Shown here: piece after piece, positions 1 through 8,103 of the stretch
Numbering within the stretch: the first letter of the stretch is position 1
How the letters are laid out: the number at the start of each line of letters is the position of its first letter
Assembly (NCBI GenBank): GCA_963974125.1
Contig: CAXBCH010000022.1
Span: forward strand, 1-64,000
Direction of reading: 5' to 3'
Length of the DNA stretch: 64,000 bases
Source: Haliea sp963974125
GTDB lineage: Bacteria; Pseudomonadota; Gammaproteobacteria; Pseudomonadales; Halieaceae
The notes under the pieces: model-generated
Told to the model about the DNA's origin: nothing
The model's input: the letters and a program-made list of their open reading frames with translations, nothing else
The model's database searches: none
Position numbers and translations under genes: made by a program

Positions 1-82
1 TCATCAACAGGGTTTAGTGAAAACCGGCCCATCCCCCGTTAAGTGGGTAGAGCCCTGCCTGGGCATTCATTGCCCGGAAACG

Positions 83-111
83 AAAAAAGCCACCGCGAAG
101 GTGGCTTTTTT
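83..111 (-). terminator. Intrinsic terminator of the tRNA-Asp/Val transcript
   Basis: On the minus strand a six-base stem (GCCACC at 89-94 pairing with GGTGGC at 100-105, five-base loop) is followed by six Ts. It lies six bases past the 3' end of the tRNA-Asp gene. A- and T-runs flank both sides, so it could work in either direction. Confidence 0.85.
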
Positions 112-117
112 CGTATT

Positions 118-194
118 TGGCGGAGCGGACGGGACTCGAACCCGCGACCCCCGGCGTGACAGGCCGGTATTCTAACCAACTGAACTACCGCTCC
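118..194 (-). tRNA. tRNA-Asp (GTC)
   Basis: The minus strand gives a 77-base cloverleaf starting GGAGCGG and ending in an encoded CCA. The acceptor arms pair, the T-loop carries GGTTCGAGTCC, and the anticodon loop reads CTGTCAC, giving anticodon GTC for aspartate. It follows tRNA-Val by 17 bases on the same strand and probably shares its promoter and terminator. Confidence 0.96.
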
Positions 195-211
195 AAAACG
201 TTCTCGATAAA

Positions 212-287
212 TGGTGGGTGGTGACGGGATCGAACCGCCGACCCTCTGCTTGTAAGGCAGATGCTCTCCCAGCTGAGCTAACCACCC
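212..287 (-). tRNA. tRNA-Val (TAC)
   Basis: The minus strand gives a 76-base cloverleaf starting GGGTGGTTAGCTCAGC and ending CCACCCACCA, so CCA is encoded. The anticodon loop is CTTACAA, anticodon TAC for valine. It closely resembles the enterobacterial valT type by eye. It is the first gene of a two-tRNA transcript with tRNA-Asp. Confidence 0.96.
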
Positions 288-303
288 CCTGACCGAGAGG
301 CGC

Positions 304-331
304 ATTATAGAGATAAAAAAAAGGCTGTCAA
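304..331 (-). promoter_or_regulatory. Consensus sigma-70 promoter for tRNA-Val/tRNA-Asp
   Basis: Read on the minus strand, TTGACA (326-331) and TATAAT (304-309) are both perfect matches to the -35 and -10 hexamers, with a 16-base spacer. The GC-rich stretch right after the -10 is typical of stringently controlled stable-RNA promoters. Transcription would start near 297, about ten bases before the tRNA-Val 5' end. Confidence 0.88.
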
Positions 332-458
332 ACCTTCGCCGACGATTTCACGGATATTTTTCCAACGCTGTAAAAACACGGGTTTGATAGTAGTATTCCC
401 GTTCCCGATCACGGCGCAGGAACTGCGCCTCTGCCACCCTGCCACAGGTTCACCAGCC

Positions 459-818
459 ATGGACATTTTCAAGGAATTTCATTTCGAGGCTGCCCACCGC
501 CTGCCCAATGTGCCAGCGGGGCACAAGTGTGCCCGCCTGCACGGCCACTCGTTTCAGGTCCGGCTGGTGGTCTCCGGACCCGCTGCGGAACCCAGCGGCT
601 GGGTCATGGACTTCGGTGACATCAAGGCGGCGTTCAAGCCGGTTCTGGACAGGCTGGACCACTATTATCTGAACGATATTCCGGGCCTGGAAAACCCTAC
701 CAGCGAAAACATTGCGCGGTGGATCTGGCGCGAACTGTCCCCCGCGCTACCGGAGCTGGCACAGGTTGAAATTCGCGAAACCTGCACGTCGGGCTGCATC
801 TACCGGGGCCAGGACTGA
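459..818 (+). CDS. queD: 6-carboxytetrahydropterin synthase QueD
   Basis: The 119-residue protein fits the usual QueD length of about 120. QueD converts 7,8-dihydroneopterin triphosphate to 6-carboxytetrahydropterin, the second step toward queuosine and other 7-deazaguanines. Visible family motifs are the N-terminal HFEAAHRL zinc ligand, HKCARLHGHSF with the catalytic Cys and two more zinc histidines, RLDHYYLND and the C-terminal ETCTSG. The frame is open from 384, but the ATG at 459 is preferred because the family begins at the MDIFKEFHFEAAH block. The gene is monocistronic here, divergent from the tRNA genes. Confidence 0.93.
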   Translation: MDIFKEFHFEAAHRLPNVPAGHKCARLHGHSFQVRLVVSGPAAEPSGWVMDFGDIKAAFKPVLDRLDHYYLNDIPGLENPTSENIARWIWRELSPALPELAQVEIRETCTSGCIYRGQD

Positions 819-990
819 GGTGTCACAAAACCGTTACGCCCCGGTAACATTGCACAAATGGCTTGACGGCGAGAAAAACGCTATGCGCACAGGGGTCCCG
901 AAGAATGCCAGTTATGTTACCCGCACAGACCCCACTTGCTCTGTTCCCCAGCCAGCGGGGAAGTTACGTTAAGTAGCAAGATGGAAAAGG

Positions 991-999
991 TTATGCACA
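991..999 (+). promoter_or_regulatory. DnaA-box match
   Basis: TTATGCACA matches the DnaA-box consensus TTATNCACA at every position. It lies about 75 bases before the AT-rich tract. Function is unproven, but a second perfect site lies 190 bases downstream. Confidence 0.45.
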
Positions 1000-1179
1000 A
1001 ATACGCTGCGAGTGCAATTCGAGGTGAGCTTAGCTCAACAAAGCCACAACGAACTTTAGGTGAAAGGCTTAAACTATTGTTTTATAAAGATATTTACCTA
1101 TTGTTTATTTTTTAACCAATCTGTAACACAGCCCCGGGCCACTGGCCTGAGGACTCCATTAAACAAAATATGCACCGAC

Positions 1180-1202
1180 TTATCCACAGAATCTGTGGAA
1201 AA
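1180..1202. promoter_or_regulatory. Inverted pair of DnaA-box-like sites
   Basis: TTATCCACA (1180-1188, plus strand) is a perfect consensus DnaA box. TGTGGAAAA (1194-1202) is TTTTCCACA on the minus strand and fits the relaxed TTWTNCACA consensus. Together they form an inverted repeat with eight-base arms (TCCACAGA/TCTGTGGA) around one central base. It sits 48 bases before the LysE-family start codon, so it could equally be an operator for that gene. Confidence 0.45.
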
Positions 1203-1250
1203 AATGATGAGGTCTTGACAGGTGTTACCAACAGACAAGGAGCGGCACCC

Positions 1251-1880
1251 GTGACCCTGAGCGCCTGGCTGTCGCTGCTCGGTGTGTGCCTGCTCGGGGC
1301 GATGGCGCCGGGACCCAGCCTGGCCGTGGTGCTACGCTCAGCGCTTGCCGGGGGCCGCGCCAGCGGACTTGCCGCAGCCCTCGCCCACGGGCTGGCAGTG
1401 GGCTGTTACGCGCTGTTTACCGTCGGCGGCCTGTCCCTGCTGATCACACGCTCACCGCGCATCTTTTTCCTGCTGCAACTCGCCGGTGCCGGCTGGTTGA
1501 TCTACCTCGGCGTCTCGGCATTGCTGGCCCGAAGCGGCAACGCTGCCACCGCTACCACGACCCATTCAGCGCCTCGAACCAGCCCCGGGCGGGGCGCGCT
1601 CAACGGCTTCTTCATCGCCTTCCTGAATCCCAAACTGGCGCTGTTCATGCTGGCCCTGTTCAGCCAGTTCCTCCCCGAGGAGCCCAACTGGCTGGTCTAT
1701 ACCCTGCTCGTAATCACTATCTCGGTCACCGATGCCCTGTGGTATTGCCTGGTGGTGATCCTGGTCAGCAAACCGGCCTGGATGGCGCTGCTCCAGCGCC
1801 AGGCGAGACGGGTCGATCTGCTGCTGGGTACTGTCCTGGTCACCCTCGGCGCTGTCGTTATCCTGAGACTGTTCTGGTAG
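1251..1880 (+). CDS. LysE/RhtB-family amino-acid exporter
   Basis: This 209-residue inner-membrane protein has about six hydrophobic segments and the family's opening pattern APGPSLAVVL followed by a glycine-rich GGRASGL loop and HGLAVG. The family exports amino acids or related metabolites; the substrate cannot be read from sequence. The GTG at 1251 is preferred over the ATG at 1170 because AAGGAG lies eight bases before it and the resulting length matches the family. The 1170 start would add a charged, non-conserved tail that overlaps the DnaA-box pair. Confidence 0.88.
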   Translation: MTLSAWLSLLGVCLLGAMAPGPSLAVVLRSALAGGRASGLAAALAHGLAVGCYALFTVGGLSLLITRSPRIFFLLQLAGAGWLIYLGVSALLARSGNAATATTTHSAPRTSPGRGALNGFFIAFLNPKLALFMLALFSQFLPEEPNWLVYTLLVITISVTDALWYCLVVILVSKPAWMALLQRQARRVDLLLGTVLVTLGAVVILRLFW

Positions 1881-1895
1881 CTGCTGCCGACGCGC

Positions 1896-2222
1896 TCAGT
1901 GCAGGGTAGCATTCGGTTCCCGCACCACCACCGCCTGCAAGCGCTTACCCAACATGATGACAAAGCCCTCATGTCGCTCCAACCCATCGTAGCTGTACTC
2001 GAAACGGTACTGGCGCCAGATGTGCCAGCTGCCGCGCTCGTCCCGGCTCAGGGACACACGGGATATCTGGACAGTCTGGTCGAGGAGTTGGAAGTCATCG
2101 CGCTTGCCGGCGCGGGCAACCGCCGCTACCGCCAACTCCCGAACCCGGATAGACGCCAGAAACCACACGCACAGGGCGCCGAACGCGAGCACAGAGAGCA
2201 CTTCCCACAGCGTAAAATACAT
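1896..2222 (-). CDS. DUF3301 family single-pass membrane protein
   Basis: The 108-residue protein has one N-terminal membrane helix (about residues 5-22) and then a polar domain with the QTVQISRVSLSRDERG and RQYRFEYS patterns I associate with DUF3301. The function of that family is unknown. It starts 23 bases after the ybfF-like stop codon on the same strand, so the two are probably co-transcribed. It is convergent with the LysE-family gene, 15 bases between stop codons. Confidence 0.75.
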   Translation of the reverse strand: MYFTLWEVLSVLAFGALCVWFLASIRVRELAVAAVARAGKRDDFQLLDQTVQISRVSLSRDERGSWHIWRQYRFEYSYDGLERHEGFVIMLGKRLQAVVVREPNATLH

Positions 2223-2245
2223 CTCAGGCCCCGTGTCGGCGCAAA

Positions 2246-3016
2246 TCAGCCATCAAGAAAACGCAGCACCAGCTTATTGAACAGGGCTGGCTGCTCCACA
2301 TGCAGCCAATGGCCGCAGCCGGGAATTTCTTCCAGCTCTGCCTGCGGGAAGCGCGCCTCTATCGCGGGCAGGTGCTCGTCCAGTATGTAGCTGGATTCTC
2401 CGCCCCTGATGAACAGGGTGCGGCCATTGAATGGTGGCTGCAGGTCCACCTCGGCACGCACCTCGGCATAGCGCTCGCGCAGAACCTTGTGGTTAAAGCG
2501 CCAGTGGTACTCGCCGGCGTCATTGCGCTGCAGGCTCAGCAGCAGGAACTGGATCACGCTGTCTTCCTGCAGGTGCTCCGCCATCATTTTTGCGGCCTCG
2601 GTGCGGCTGCGACAGCCGGCGCCGTCAACCGCCGCCAGCGCGGCAAACACGGCGTCGTGGGAGGCCGGGTAGGCCACCGGAGCGATATCCGCAACCACCA
2701 GGGCATCGACCCTGTAGGGGGCATCGAGGGCCAGTTGCATGGCAACCTTGCCGCCCAGCGAGTGGCCGACAAAATGCGCCATTTCCAGATCGCGATGCTC
2801 CATCCAGCGCTGCACCGCATCCGCCAGATCCGGCAATGCCATGCTCTCGGTCCAGGCAGAGCGGCCGTGGTTGGGGAGGTCGAGACTGTGTACCCGATAG
2901 TGGCTCTGCAGTGCGCGTGACAGTCCTCCCAGATTACTGCCCATCCCGAACAGACCGTGCAAAAGCACCACGTCAGGGCCGTCTCCAGCCACCGAGTCGA
3001 ATACTTCAGCTGCCAT
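2246..3016 (-). CDS. ybfF: Alpha/beta-hydrolase, YbfF-type esterase
   Basis: The 256-residue protein carries the alpha/beta-hydrolase landmarks. The oxyanion motif LLHGLFGMGSN lies near residues 18-28, DLPNHGRS follows, the nucleophile elbow GHSLGGK comes next, and GCGHWLHVEQP supplies the C-terminal histidine. YbfF enzymes hydrolyse short acyl esters and acyl-CoA in vitro; the physiological substrate is unclear. It is the first gene of a two-gene minus-strand unit with the DUF3301 gene and is divergent from the lipoprotein gene. Confidence 0.85.
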   Translation of the reverse strand: MAAEVFDSVAGDGPDVVLLHGLFGMGSNLGGLSRALQSHYRVHSLDLPNHGRSAWTESMALPDLADAVQRWMEHRDLEMAHFVGHSLGGKVAMQLALDAPYRVDALVVADIAPVAYPASHDAVFAALAAVDGAGCRSRTEAAKMMAEHLQEDSVIQFLLLSLQRNDAGEYHWRFNHKVLRERYAEVRAEVDLQPPFNGRTLFIRGGESSYILDEHLPAIEARFPQAELEEIPGCGHWLHVEQPALFNKLVLRFLDG

Positions 3017-3079
3017 TGTCGCTGTCTCCCCCGCGAGATTTTGCTACCATGCGCGCACTATAAACGAACTGGAGCCACT

Positions 3080-3871
3080 ATGCGTTATTTCCGCACTCTG
3101 GGCCGCACGGCAATTGCCCTTGCGGCACTGTTGGGTCTGGCCGCCTGCAGCGGCGCACCGACCTACAATCCCACCGTATTCCCGTACGAACTGGACGAGG
3201 AGCGACTGGCGCAGAGCAGGATAAAAACCGTCATCATCCCCCACGTCAATCTGGGGCAGCCATCCCGCGCCTACCTCGACAAGGAAGCCCCCCGCATCGA
3301 CGGCATGGTCAACACCTACCTGAAGGAGCACGGCTACAAGGTACTGCCCCAGCGTGATTTCATTCAGCACTGGAACACCGCTGTACGAGCCTTTGGCAAC
3401 CCTTTTGACCCGACTACCGGCCGGGTCGACATGGGCACCTTTGCCCAGGTCATGCAGAGCGTGCGCGACCGTCTGCGGGAAACCACCGAGGTCGACGCCT
3501 TTGTGTTCACCGACCTGATCGAGTCAGAGGTGCCATTCGGCGCCGGCATGCAACGTATCGCCCGCTGGCACGGGGTTAGCCGCAAGCCCTCCCTGCAGGG
3601 CCCCGGGACTGGCGTCTCCGCCGATTTTGACTGGAACCAGGGCGCCGCGGTGGCGTCGCTGCAGATCAGCATCTACGACATGGAACTGCAACGCGTGTTC
3701 GCCAGTGTTGGCGGCCTCGACGCCACGGACGCCATTGATGCGCGATCCTCCGCCGGACGCTTCATCCGCCGCCGCAACATCCTGGAGAACGAGAATTTCG
3801 TCAACGAGGGCATCGCCATCGCCTTTCACCCGTTCATTGTTTCCGAAATCTGGCCCGGCAACCCCGACTGA
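3080..3871 (+). CDS. Predicted lipoprotein of unknown function
   Basis: The 263-residue product has a lipoprotein signal: basic start, hydrophobic run and lipobox LAAC with Cys23. The mature part is soluble, with IKTVIIPHVNLG near its start and a region with an N-terminal beta-strand and helix feel, but I recognise no family. The ATG at 3080 is chosen because CTGGAG lies about six bases upstream and the signal begins there; the frame is open further upstream. It stands alone, divergent from ybfF. Confidence 0.8.
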   Translation: MRYFRTLGRTAIALAALLGLAACSGAPTYNPTVFPYELDEERLAQSRIKTVIIPHVNLGQPSRAYLDKEAPRIDGMVNTYLKEHGYKVLPQRDFIQHWNTAVRAFGNPFDPTTGRVDMGTFAQVMQSVRDRLRETTEVDAFVFTDLIESEVPFGAGMQRIARWHGVSRKPSLQGPGTGVSADFDWNQGAAVASLQISIYDMELQRVFASVGGLDATDAIDARSSAGRFIRRRNILENENFVNEGIAIAFHPFIVSEIWPGNPD

Positions 3872-3888
3872 AGCGGAGGCCCCGGGTG

Positions 3889-3907
3889 GCCCCCGTTGAG
3901 CGGGGGC
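3889..3907 (+). terminator. GC-rich hairpin after the lipoprotein gene
   Basis: GCCCCCG pairs with CGGGGGC around a TTGAG loop, a perfect seven-base stem starting 18 bases past the stop codon. There is no proper T-run, so termination is likely but not certain. Confidence 0.4.
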
Positions 3908-3927
3908 TTGGGCGCCCCCCTGCCCCC

Positions 3928-3980
3928 CCTGGGCGGGCCTCCCTGGGCGGGCCCCCCCTAGGCGGGCTCCCTAGGCGGGC
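3928..3980. repeat. Four-copy short GC repeat between convergent genes
   Basis: The undecamer CCTRGGCGGGC occurs at 3928-3938, 3942-3952, 3957-3967 and 3970-3980. The first two copies have G at the variable base, the last two have A. Spacing is 13 to 15 bases, and C-runs fill the gaps. It ends six bases before the stop codon of the neighbouring minus-strand crotonase gene. Confidence 0.8.
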
Positions 3981-3985
3981 CCCCC

Positions 3986-4801
3986 CTAATCCTCGTAAGC
4001 GGCTTTCTTTTTCTCGGCCTGGGCCTGGATGCCCGCCATCAGATCCGCCTGGCTCATCATGCCGGCGTTCCAGGTGGCGATATAGTTGAGGCCGTCGCGA
4101 ACACTGTGGTCGCGGGTATAGAGCAGCATTTCCTTGGTGCCACGCACGGCCAGGGGTGACTTGCCGGCAATATTGCGGGCGATGGCGGTAACCTCGCGCA
4201 GCATGGTCTCGCGATCCTCGTAGACGCGGTTCACGAAGCCGATCTCCCGGGCCTCTTCCGCGTCCATGCTGCGGCCTGTGTAGGCCAGCTCTCGCACCAC
4301 GCCCTCCGCAACCAGTTTCGGCATGCGCTGCAGGGTGCCGACATCCGCGGTCATGCCGATATCGATTTCGCGAATCGCGAACCAGGCGTCCTCGGTGGCA
4401 TAGCGCATGTCACAGCAACAGACCAGGTCCACGCCACCGCCAATGCAGGTGTTGTGGATCGCAGCCAGCACCGGCTTGCGGCACTTCTCTATGGCGCTGA
4501 GGTTGTCCTGCATCCGCAATACGTTGCGCCGCAGTTCCTCGCCCTGGCGCGCCGGATCGCTGGATTGCCCCTTGAGACCATTGAACATGGCAAGGTCCAG
4601 ACCGGCGCAAAAATGCTTGCCATTGCCGCTCAGCACTACCGCCCGCACACCGGGTTCGGCGTCCAGCCACTCGAAGCAGGCCTGCAGCTCGGGCCACATG
4701 ACGACATTCATGGAATTGGCCTTGTCCGGGCGGTTGAGGGCGACGGTGGCCACCTGCTGCTCAATGCTCAGGGCCAGGGTCTCGAATTCAGGTATTGGCA
4801 T
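3986..4801 (-). CDS. Crotonase-family protein, likely delta3,5-delta2,4-dienoyl-CoA isomerase
   Basis: The 271-residue protein has the crotonase fold signature: ALNRPDKANS, the oxyanion loop HFCAGLDL, and HNTCIGGGVDL. The segment REIDIGMTADVGTLQRMPK matches the ECH1 dienoyl-CoA isomerase type, with Glu145 and Asp153 eight residues apart as in the catalytic pair of that family. It would shift double bonds during beta-oxidation of unsaturated acyl chains. An in-frame GTG at 4813 touches the GGAG ribosome site, so the ATG at 4801 is preferred. It lies downstream of a nitroreductase gene with a 39-base gap. Confidence 0.85.
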   Translation of the reverse strand: MPIPEFETLALSIEQQVATVALNRPDKANSMNVVMWPELQACFEWLDAEPGVRAVVLSGNGKHFCAGLDLAMFNGLKGQSSDPARQGEELRRNVLRMQDNLSAIEKCRKPVLAAIHNTCIGGGVDLVCCCDMRYATEDAWFAIREIDIGMTADVGTLQRMPKLVAEGVVRELAYTGRSMDAEEAREIGFVNRVYEDRETMLREVTAIARNIAGKSPLAVRGTKEMLLYTRDHSVRDGLNYIATWNAGMMSQADLMAGIQAQAEKKKAAYED

Positions 4802-4840
4802 GGTGGCAGTCACTCCAGGGGATGCAATAGGGGCCGCCGC

Positions 4841-5398
4841 TTACCAGCGACTGAGAAAATCGGCGGGCTTCAACGCCGGCAGGTTCTTGGGATTTCCGTC
4901 CCGGGTACCAAGATAGAGAAAGGCTATCACCTCTTCGTTGCTTTCCAGGCCCAGTGCGGATCCCACGTAGGGATCAAGGGCCGCGTTGCCGGTGCGCCAG
5001 ATCCCGGCGTAACCGAGTGCTTCCGCCGCCAGCAGAATGGCGTGGGCGGCGCAGCCGGCGGACAACCGCTGTTCGTCACCGGGGACCTTGGGATGCTCCT
5101 GCAGGCGGGCGACGACCACCAGCACCAGCGGCGCCCGCAGCGGCGCCGCGCGGGCCTTTTCCCGGGCCGAGGGGTGGGCAGCCGGATCCCGGCGCAACAG
5201 GCAGCGCTCCAGAACCTCACCAAAGTCCTCGCGCCGTTCGCCCTCTATGGCAATAAAGCGCCAGGGTCGCAGCCAGGCGTGATCGGGGGCCCGCAGGGCG
5301 GCCTGCAAGAGTTCGTCGAGCTGTTCCCGCGAAGGTGCAGGCGCTGTCAAGCGCGGCGCCGAGTTGCGGGTTTGCAGGCATTGCAATACATCTGGCAT
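4841..5398 (-). CDS. Nitroreductase-family flavoprotein (YdjA-like)
   Basis: This short 185-residue nitroreductase-fold protein has the FMN-binding pattern LQTRNSAPRL near the start, RAPDHAWLRPWRF, and the C-terminal FLYLGTRDGNP typical of the YdjA subgroup. These are FMN enzymes using NAD(P)H; the substrate cannot be assigned. It is transcribed just ahead of the dienoyl-CoA isomerase gene. The same order, nitroreductase then crotonase, recurs at 23.2-21.8 kb. Confidence 0.85.
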   Translation of the reverse strand: MPDVLQCLQTRNSAPRLTAPAPSREQLDELLQAALRAPDHAWLRPWRFIAIEGERREDFGEVLERCLLRRDPAAHPSAREKARAAPLRAPLVLVVVARLQEHPKVPGDEQRLSAGCAAHAILLAAEALGYAGIWRTGNAALDPYVGSALGLESNEEVIAFLYLGTRDGNPKNLPALKPADFLSRW

Positions 5399-5713
5399 GG
5401 GGTTCGTTTACAAGCCGCTGGCTACAGGAAAGTGCCATCATACCAGTGGCTCGGGAAAACCGCGAAGCCCACTGCCGCAGCCCCGTTGGCGGTAATTTTT
5501 ACGTGGCCCCGGGCTGGCATCCGGGCCCACGCATGTTTAAAGTGTCAACTTGGCGCGACCGCAAGAAAAACTACGGTAATAATCAAGCTTGTTCGCCCTT
5601 GCCAAAAACACCACAATTCAGTCGCAAGCCAACAACAGCGCAGCGCACGCACAGGGGGCAGGCGCACCATCGCAACACCAGCAGTGATTTTATAATTAAA
5701 AGGAGCACACAAC
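5399..5713. other. 315-base divergent intergenic region
   Basis: This lies between the nitroreductase and the first TonB receptor, which diverge. I found no convincing open frame or RNA. A TATAAT at 5691-5696 lies too close to the receptor start and overlaps its ribosome site, so it is not called as a promoter. A weak TTGGCG at 5550 has no good partner. Confidence 0.5.
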
Positions 5714-8047
5714 ATGCAGCACACCACTCGACCGCAATCCCTCGGAAAAAACCCGCTGGCAGCCGGCGTCGCCGCCCTGCTCGGCACCGTCATGGCAACC
5801 ACATTCAGCTCCGGGGCCCTGGCCCAGGAAGCCCGCCGCAGCGCCTCTGCCCTGCTGGAAGAAGTCGTGGTCACCGCCCGGAAGCGCGAGGAAGGTTCCC
5901 AGGAAGTGCCGATGGCCATTTCCGCCCTCGGTGCCGACCAGCTGGAATCGCTGAAGATCCGCGACCTGACCAACCTCTCCGTGCGCCTGCCCAACGTGGC
6001 CCTGGATGACGTGGGCACCGCCCGCGGCACAGCGAACTTCTCGATTCGCGGCCTCGGCGTCAACAGCTCCATCCCCGGCATCGACCCGACGGTGGGCGTG
6101 ATCGTCGACGGCGTCTATGTCGGCCTGAACAACGGCATCCTGTTTGACACCTTTGACCTGGAAAGCGTGGAAGTGCTGCGCGGCCCCCAGGGCACCCTGT
6201 TCGGCCGCAACGTGACCGGCGGTGCGGTGCTGCTGAACAGCAAGAAGCCGGGCGACGAGTTCGAGTTCTCTGCCCGCGCCGCCATGGACCAGGGTCCGGA
6301 CGGCGGCCCCAGCCGCTATATCATGGCCAGCGTCGGTGGCCCGATAAACGACTGGCTGGCCGCCCGCGTCACCGGCTACCACAATGACGATGATGGCTTC
6401 ATTGAAAACCAGTTTGACGGCGAGGACGTTGGCGCCATCCGCCAGACCATGTTCCGCCCGGTGGTGGTAATGACACCGACTGATTCCCTGGAAGTGATCA
6501 TGCGCTATGAATATAGCGAAGTGACCGGCGACGGCCCTATCGGCCAGAGCCACACCAACGGCTCCGGTGTCCCCGGCTTCCCCTTCAACGGCGACCGCGA
6601 GGAGTTCGAGGTATCCATCGACGAGCCCGGTTCCCAGGACAACGAGACCAATGCCTTTACCGCCGAGGTCAACTACGATGTCGCCTTTGGTGACGGCACC
6701 ATTACCAATATCTTCGGCTGGCGCGATTACACGGCGCAGGGTCTCGGAGATATCGACGCGCAGCCCCAATGGGTTTTCCACGCGCCCTCCTGGCTGGAAT
6801 ACGAGCAGGTCAGCAACGAGCTGCGCTACAACGGCCTGTTCAACGAGCGCTACAACGTCACCACCGGCGTGTTCTATTTCGACAGCGAGATCAACTATCA
6901 CGAGCGGCGGGACATGGTGGGTGTTATCGCCAGCGCCTTCGGGGCGGAGGGGATCCCGTTTGCCCGCTTCGACGGCGGCGGCAACCTGCTGACCGAGACC
7001 TGGGGTATCTTCGCCTCGGTAGACATCGACCTCAACGATCAGTGGGTCCTGAGCCTGGGCGCCCGCTATTCCGAGGAGGACAAGGAAACCGAGATTGCAT
7101 CGCTCAGCCGGAATATTTCCAGCAACTTCCCGACGGCCGTACCCCTGCCCACTATCCCGCTGGCACAGTCTTGTAATGTGGTACTGCGAGGTGACTGCAA
7201 CTATGACTTTGTGAGCAAGGACAATTGGGACAGCTTTTCACCCAAGATTGGTCTGACCTATAACATGTCTGATGACGCGTTCATCTACGGCTCTTACAGC
7301 CAGGGTACCCGCTCCGGTGGCTACAATATGCGCAACACCTCCTTCAACCCCGCGGACACCCCCGGACCGTTTGATCAGGAGACCGTCGACGGCATCGAGA
7401 TCGGCTACAAGTCCTCCTTCGGCGGCCGCGGCATCCTCAACGCCGCGGTATTCTACAACCAGATTGATGACATGCAGCGGGAAATCAACCTGCCCGGCCC
7501 GATCGGCGTGATCCAGCTGGTACGCAACACCGCCGAAGCCACCATCATGGGCCTGGAAGTGGACGCCACCTGGGGTCTGACCGACAGCCTGGTGGCCATC
7601 GCCTCCGTGGGCATCCTCGATGCCAGCTACGACAAGGTGCTGGTGGACTTGAACGGTGACGGCGTCATCGACGGTGTCGACAAGGATCTGGACCTGCCAC
7701 GGGCGGCAGAGCTGACCTGGACCGTAGGCCTGAACCACGACCTGGAGCTGGGCAGCTGGGGCTATCTCGGCTCGCGAATCAGCTATTCCTACCGGGATGA
7801 GTCGGCCTATACCGACAACAACCTGGGCACCCTCAACGAACAGAAGCGGGTCGATGCCGGCCTGGACTTCTACAGCAACGACGGCCACTGGGTGTTCTCC
7901 ATCTACGGCCGCAACCTGCTGGACGAGGTGCTGCACGGCAACGACACCCAGCTCCCGAATGACATATTCGGCATACCGCTGGGTGGCACCTTCGCGCCCA
8001 TGTCCAAAGGGCGCAGGGTCGGCGTGGAGGTCACCTACAACCTGTAG
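5714..8047 (+). CDS. TonB-dependent receptor
   Basis: This 777-residue outer-membrane receptor has a cleavable signal (predicted cut after ALA at residue 37), a TonB box EEVVVTARKR at about 49-58, a plug domain with VEVLRGPQGTLFGRN, and a beta-barrel ending in GVEVTYNL with a C-terminal hydrophobic residue. It imports an unknown substrate with energy from TonB-ExbBD. The style matches the large receptor family of marine gammaproteobacteria that handle complex organic compounds rather than classic siderophore receptors. AAAAGGAG precedes the ATG. It stands alone, followed by a strong terminator. Confidence 0.93.
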   Translation: MQHTTRPQSLGKNPLAAGVAALLGTVMATTFSSGALAQEARRSASALLEEVVVTARKREEGSQEVPMAISALGADQLESLKIRDLTNLSVRLPNVALDDVGTARGTANFSIRGLGVNSSIPGIDPTVGVIVDGVYVGLNNGILFDTFDLESVEVLRGPQGTLFGRNVTGGAVLLNSKKPGDEFEFSARAAMDQGPDGGPSRYIMASVGGPINDWLAARVTGYHNDDDGFIENQFDGEDVGAIRQTMFRPVVVMTPTDSLEVIMRYEYSEVTGDGPIGQSHTNGSGVPGFPFNGDREEFEVSIDEPGSQDNETNAFTAEVNYDVAFGDGTITNIFGWRDYTAQGLGDIDAQPQWVFHAPSWLEYEQVSNELRYNGLFNERYNVTTGVFYFDSEINYHERRDMVGVIASAFGAEGIPFARFDGGGNLLTETWGIFASVDIDLNDQWVLSLGARYSEEDKETEIASLSRNISSNFPTAVPLPTIPLAQSCNVVLRGDCNYDFVSKDNWDSFSPKIGLTYNMSDDAFIYGSYSQGTRSGGYNMRNTSFNPADTPGPFDQETVDGIEIGYKSSFGGRGILNAAVFYNQIDDMQREINLPGPIGVIQLVRNTAEATIMGLEVDATWGLTDSLVAIASVGILDASYDKVLVDLNGDGVIDGVDKDLDLPRAAELTWTVGLNHDLELGSWGYLGSRISYSYRDESAYTDNNLGTLNEQKRVDAGLDFYSNDGHWVFSIYGRNLLDEVLHGNDTQLPNDIFGIPLGGTFAPMSKGRRVGVEVTYNL

Positions 8048-8069
8048 GTCACCACTGCGGCTCCTCGCA

Positions 8070-8094
8070 AGGCAGCCTCCGGGCTGCCTTTTTT
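8070..8094. terminator. Intrinsic terminator between TonB receptor and fabY
   Basis: AGGCAGCC (8070-8077) pairs with GGCTGCCT (8082-8089) around a four-base loop, and the T-run extends to 8094. It ends the receptor transcript. Only ten bases separate it from the convergent fabY stop codon. Confidence 0.88.
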
Positions 8095-8103
8095 ATGACT
8101 GCC

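Larger units (their letters stand above)
819..1250. other. 432-base AT-rich intergenic region with DnaA-box-like sites
   Basis: No credible gene was found between queD and the LysE-family gene. The stretch from about 1070 to 1125 is strongly AT-rich compared with the rest of the window and contains the nonamer CTATTGTTT twice (1074-1082 and 1098-1106). Two perfect TTATNCACA DnaA boxes and one relaxed box flank it. No GATC site was seen. Replication-origin or DnaA-regulated-promoter function is inference only. Confidence 0.6.

Noticed and set aside
1170..1250. ATG at 1170 as the start of the LysE-family gene
   Set aside because: The extra 27 residues are polar and unlike the family, and AAGGAG supports the GTG at 1251.
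3889..3980. CRISPR-like array
   Set aside because: Copies are only 11 bases with 2-4 base spacers, unlike CRISPR repeats of about 28-37 bases with unique spacers; no cas gene is near.
5691..5696. TATAAT as a promoter -10 for the first TonB receptor
   Set aside because: The start site would fall on the ribosome site and no -35 element lies 16-18 bases upstream.
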